From Candidatus Zixiibacteriota bacterium (lineage in GTDB: Bacteria; Zixibacteria; MSB-5A5; UM-FILTER-46-8), in the NCBI GenBank assembly GCA_026983835.1, contig JALSTH010000120.1, positions 1 to 33,376 of the forward strand: a stretch of 33,376 bases of DNA, in the 5' to 3' direction. Shown piece by piece: positions 32,025 to 33,376 of the stretch (its first letter is position 1; each line of letters opens with the position of its first letter). Both the position numbers and the translations under genes were made by a program. The notes under the pieces were generated by a model. It had not been told where the DNA came from, did no database searches, and saw only the letters and a list, made by a program, of their open reading frames with translations.

Positions 32025-32927
32025 TTGAAGGTCCTTTTTGATAAATTGAAGCCTTATGATTATGCGGCGGTTGTTTATTCGCTGATTATGGGTTTGATTA
32101 TTCTTATTTATGGGGGAGTAGAAGGTCTATATGGGTATAATCTATTAGCTTTACTTGCTTATATTGTCTTCATAATTTTAATTGCTTATTTTTTCGATGA
32201 TAAGAAGGGATTGCGTAGATTTATCAGGATAACCTACCCACTGTTCTCCTTTACTTTTTTGTATGAACAAACCGGGCAATTTATCAATTTAATCCATCAG
32301 GGCTATTATGATAATCATATTATCGCTTTCGAGAATATGATTTTTGGAAAGAACCCGACCATACTTCTGCAATCCATATCTTTTCGCCCGCTTAATGAAC
32401 TCCTATATTTCTGCTATTTTTCTTATTACTTCCTGTTGATCGTTTTGGGTTTATACCTTTACATCGGAAGGAAATATATCGATTTCCAAAAAATGATTAC
32501 CGCCGCTTCGATAGCCTATTTTATATCCTATACTGTGTTTATTTTATATCCGGCGGAAGGTCCGAGGTATGCGTTAGCCGGCTATTATTATATGAAGCCG
32601 CAGGGCTATTTCTTTGTGCCATTGGTGAATTACATTATAAATTTGGGCGGGCTTCATGGTGGATGTATGCCTTCCTCCCATGTCGCTACTGCGGTCGTTT
32701 CCACGATTATCAGTAGGCGATATGCGAAAAAACTGTTTGGGGTTTATCTCTTTTTATCGATTGGTTTGACGATCGGGACCTTCTGGGGGAGATTCCACTA
32801 TGTATCGGATGCCGTTGCCGGAATAATTGTGGGGATATTCGCAGTATGGCTTGCCGAACGGAGTTTTGTTTGGTTGAAATTTAATTCTTATGAGAAGAGT
32901 TCTTTGTCCGAAGAGGGGAGAGGTTAA
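32025..32927 (+). CDS. PAP2-superfamily integral membrane phosphatase/phosphotransferase
   Basis: About 300 residues with six or more membrane helices. The three acid-phosphatase motifs are present in degenerate form: AEGPRY (177-182), GGCMPSSHVATA (212-223, with Ser-Ser-His where Ser-Gly-His is usual), and GRFHYVSDAVAG (255-266). The family hydrolyses or transfers lipid phosphates, for example phosphatidate or undecaprenyl diphosphate; the spacing resembles the AUR1/IPC-synthase-like branch. The start is TTG at 32025, 3 nt after rsmI, with AGGA upstream. Its stop shares the palindrome TTAA with the convergent HAD gene. Substrate unknown. Confidence 0.88.
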   Translation: MKVLFDKLKPYDYAAVVYSLIMGLIILIYGGVEGLYGYNLLALLAYIVFIILIAYFFDDKKGLRRFIRITYPLFSFTFLYEQTGQFINLIHQGYYDNHIIAFENMIFGKNPTILLQSISFRPLNELLYFCYFSYYFLLIVLGLYLYIGRKYIDFQKMITAASIAYFISYTVFILYPAEGPRYALAGYYYMKPQGYFFVPLVNYIINLGGLHGGCMPSSHVATAVVSTIISRRYAKKLFGVYLFLSIGLTIGTFWGRFHYVSDAVAGIIVGIFAVWLAERSFVWLKFNSYEKSSLSEEGRG

Positions 32928-33376
32928 TCGCGCAAACCAATTAAACTTTTTATCTCCCCTAAATTGTCGCAGATAGGATATTTTTCTATCTCGGGGGGAT
33001 ATTCCTTTCCAACCTTACGCTTTAAAATAGATTTGATGCCGACTTCCCGAGGACCTATAACATCTTCCTCGAACCTGTCGCCGATAAATACCGCTTCGGA
33101 TGGATAGCATCCTGCAATTTCCAAAGCCTTCATATAAATATCGGGATGAGGTTTCTTTATTCCGATTTCACAGGAGAATATCAATCCATCTACATAAGGA
33201 ATAATGTTATACTTTTCCAGTTCGTTGAGGTGTAAATATGCGGGGAAAATCGAATTGCTGACAATTACTATCTTCACGCCCCCGGATTTTAGTTTCTTCA
33301 ATAGATCGACAGCGCCATCGATAGGTTTCGCTATTTCGGAAATAGTATGATAATATTCACTTATGAATTCGAGTAC
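32924..33376 (-). CDS. HAD-family phosphatase, C-terminal part (runs off the right edge)
   Basis: The frame is open from the window edge to the stop at 32924, about 150 residues; the N-terminus with the Asp-x-Asp motif lies outside. A TTG at 33301 looks like a start but is internal, because 25 in-frame codons precede it without a stop. Motif II is VIVSNS, motif III is the Lys in EIGIKKPHPDIYMKAL, and motif IV is FIGDRFEEDVIGP (GDxxxxD). The arrangement fits subfamily IA (YjjG-like or phosphoglycolate-phosphatase-like) enzymes that dephosphorylate small metabolites. Substrate not determinable. Confidence 0.9.
   Translation of the reverse strand, partial: VLEFISEYYHTISEIAKPIDGAVDLLKKLKSGGVKIVIVSNSIFPAYLHLNELEKYNIIPYVDGLIFSCEIGIKKPHPDIYMKALEIAGCYPSEAVFIGDRFEEDVIGPREVGIKSILKRKVGKEYPPEIEKYPICDNLGEIKSLIGLRD

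Noticed and set aside
1-33376. Mobile element, CRISPR array, toxin-antitoxin or defence island
   Set aside because: I found no transposase, integrase, regular spaced repeats, terminal inverted repeats or defence-type domains; almost all coding space is housekeeping, metabolic or envelope genes.

Overview
The window reads as a gene-dense stretch of a Gram-negative bacterial chromosome. Outer-membrane features are present: an Omp85 barrel, a second exported barrel-like protein and an exported amidase. The RNase P RNA is bacterial type A. The SdhC-SdhA-SdhB set is the five-helix, dihaem B-type seen in Bacteroidota/Chlorobiota and other FCB-group lineages. Base composition looks like the low-to-mid 40s %GC by eye. 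I suspect an uncultured FCB-type or similar candidate phylum, but the sequence alone does not fix the taxon. I see no transposase, integrase, phage gene, CRISPR array or tRNA, so this is mostly core genome.

Layout. (1) 1-606, minus strand: the start of an exported protein and a stand-alone Lrp/AsnC ligand-binding (RAM) domain. (2) 762-6106, plus strand: a consensus promoter, rnpB, recJ, a MeaB GTPase, and the large and small subunits of a B12-dependent acyl-CoA mutase, ending at a possible terminator. (3) 18838-6165, minus strand: a long, tightly packed block read leftward. It holds a Cys-rich membrane protein, a CDP-alcohol phosphatidyltransferase, the Nnr NAD(P)HX repair enzyme, gatA, gatB, purN, an Omp85 protein, a GT39-type glycosyltransferase, a GtrA-type protein, purC and purH. 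(4) 18982-20196, plus: an exported bactofilin-like beta-helix fused to a membrane domain. (5) 20330-23795, plus: sdhCAB with its own promoter. (6) 30414-23792, minus: ssb, a galT homologue, alanine racemase, a cytosolic NlpC/P60 peptidase, an Ala-Glu-type dipeptide epimerase and an exported N-acetylmuramoyl-L-alanine amidase. (7) 30485-32927, plus: nadE, rsmI and a PAP2-type membrane phosphatase, meeting a HAD phosphatase that runs off the right edge.

How the genes work together. The sdhCAB complex links the citric-acid cycle to the quinone pool. Alanine racemase, the NlpC/P60 peptidase, the epimerase and the amidase look like a cell-wall peptide turnover and recycling set. GT39, GtrA, Omp85 and the CDP-alcohol transferase are envelope genes placed within a purine and translation-fidelity operon.

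The most interesting point is the mutase. It would be annotated automatically as methylmalonyl-CoA mutase, but its two substrate-selecting residues are Phe (for Tyr89) and Gln (for Arg207). That is the isobutyryl-CoA mutase signature, so the operon probably handles a neutral acyl-CoA with a three-gene, unfused MeaB/large/small arrangement. Secondary points are a GalT-like protein with HxHxH in place of HxHxQ, an alanine racemase with Asn at a normally His position, a seven-cysteine membrane protein paired with a phosphatidyltransferase, and rnpB apparently co-transcribed with recJ.
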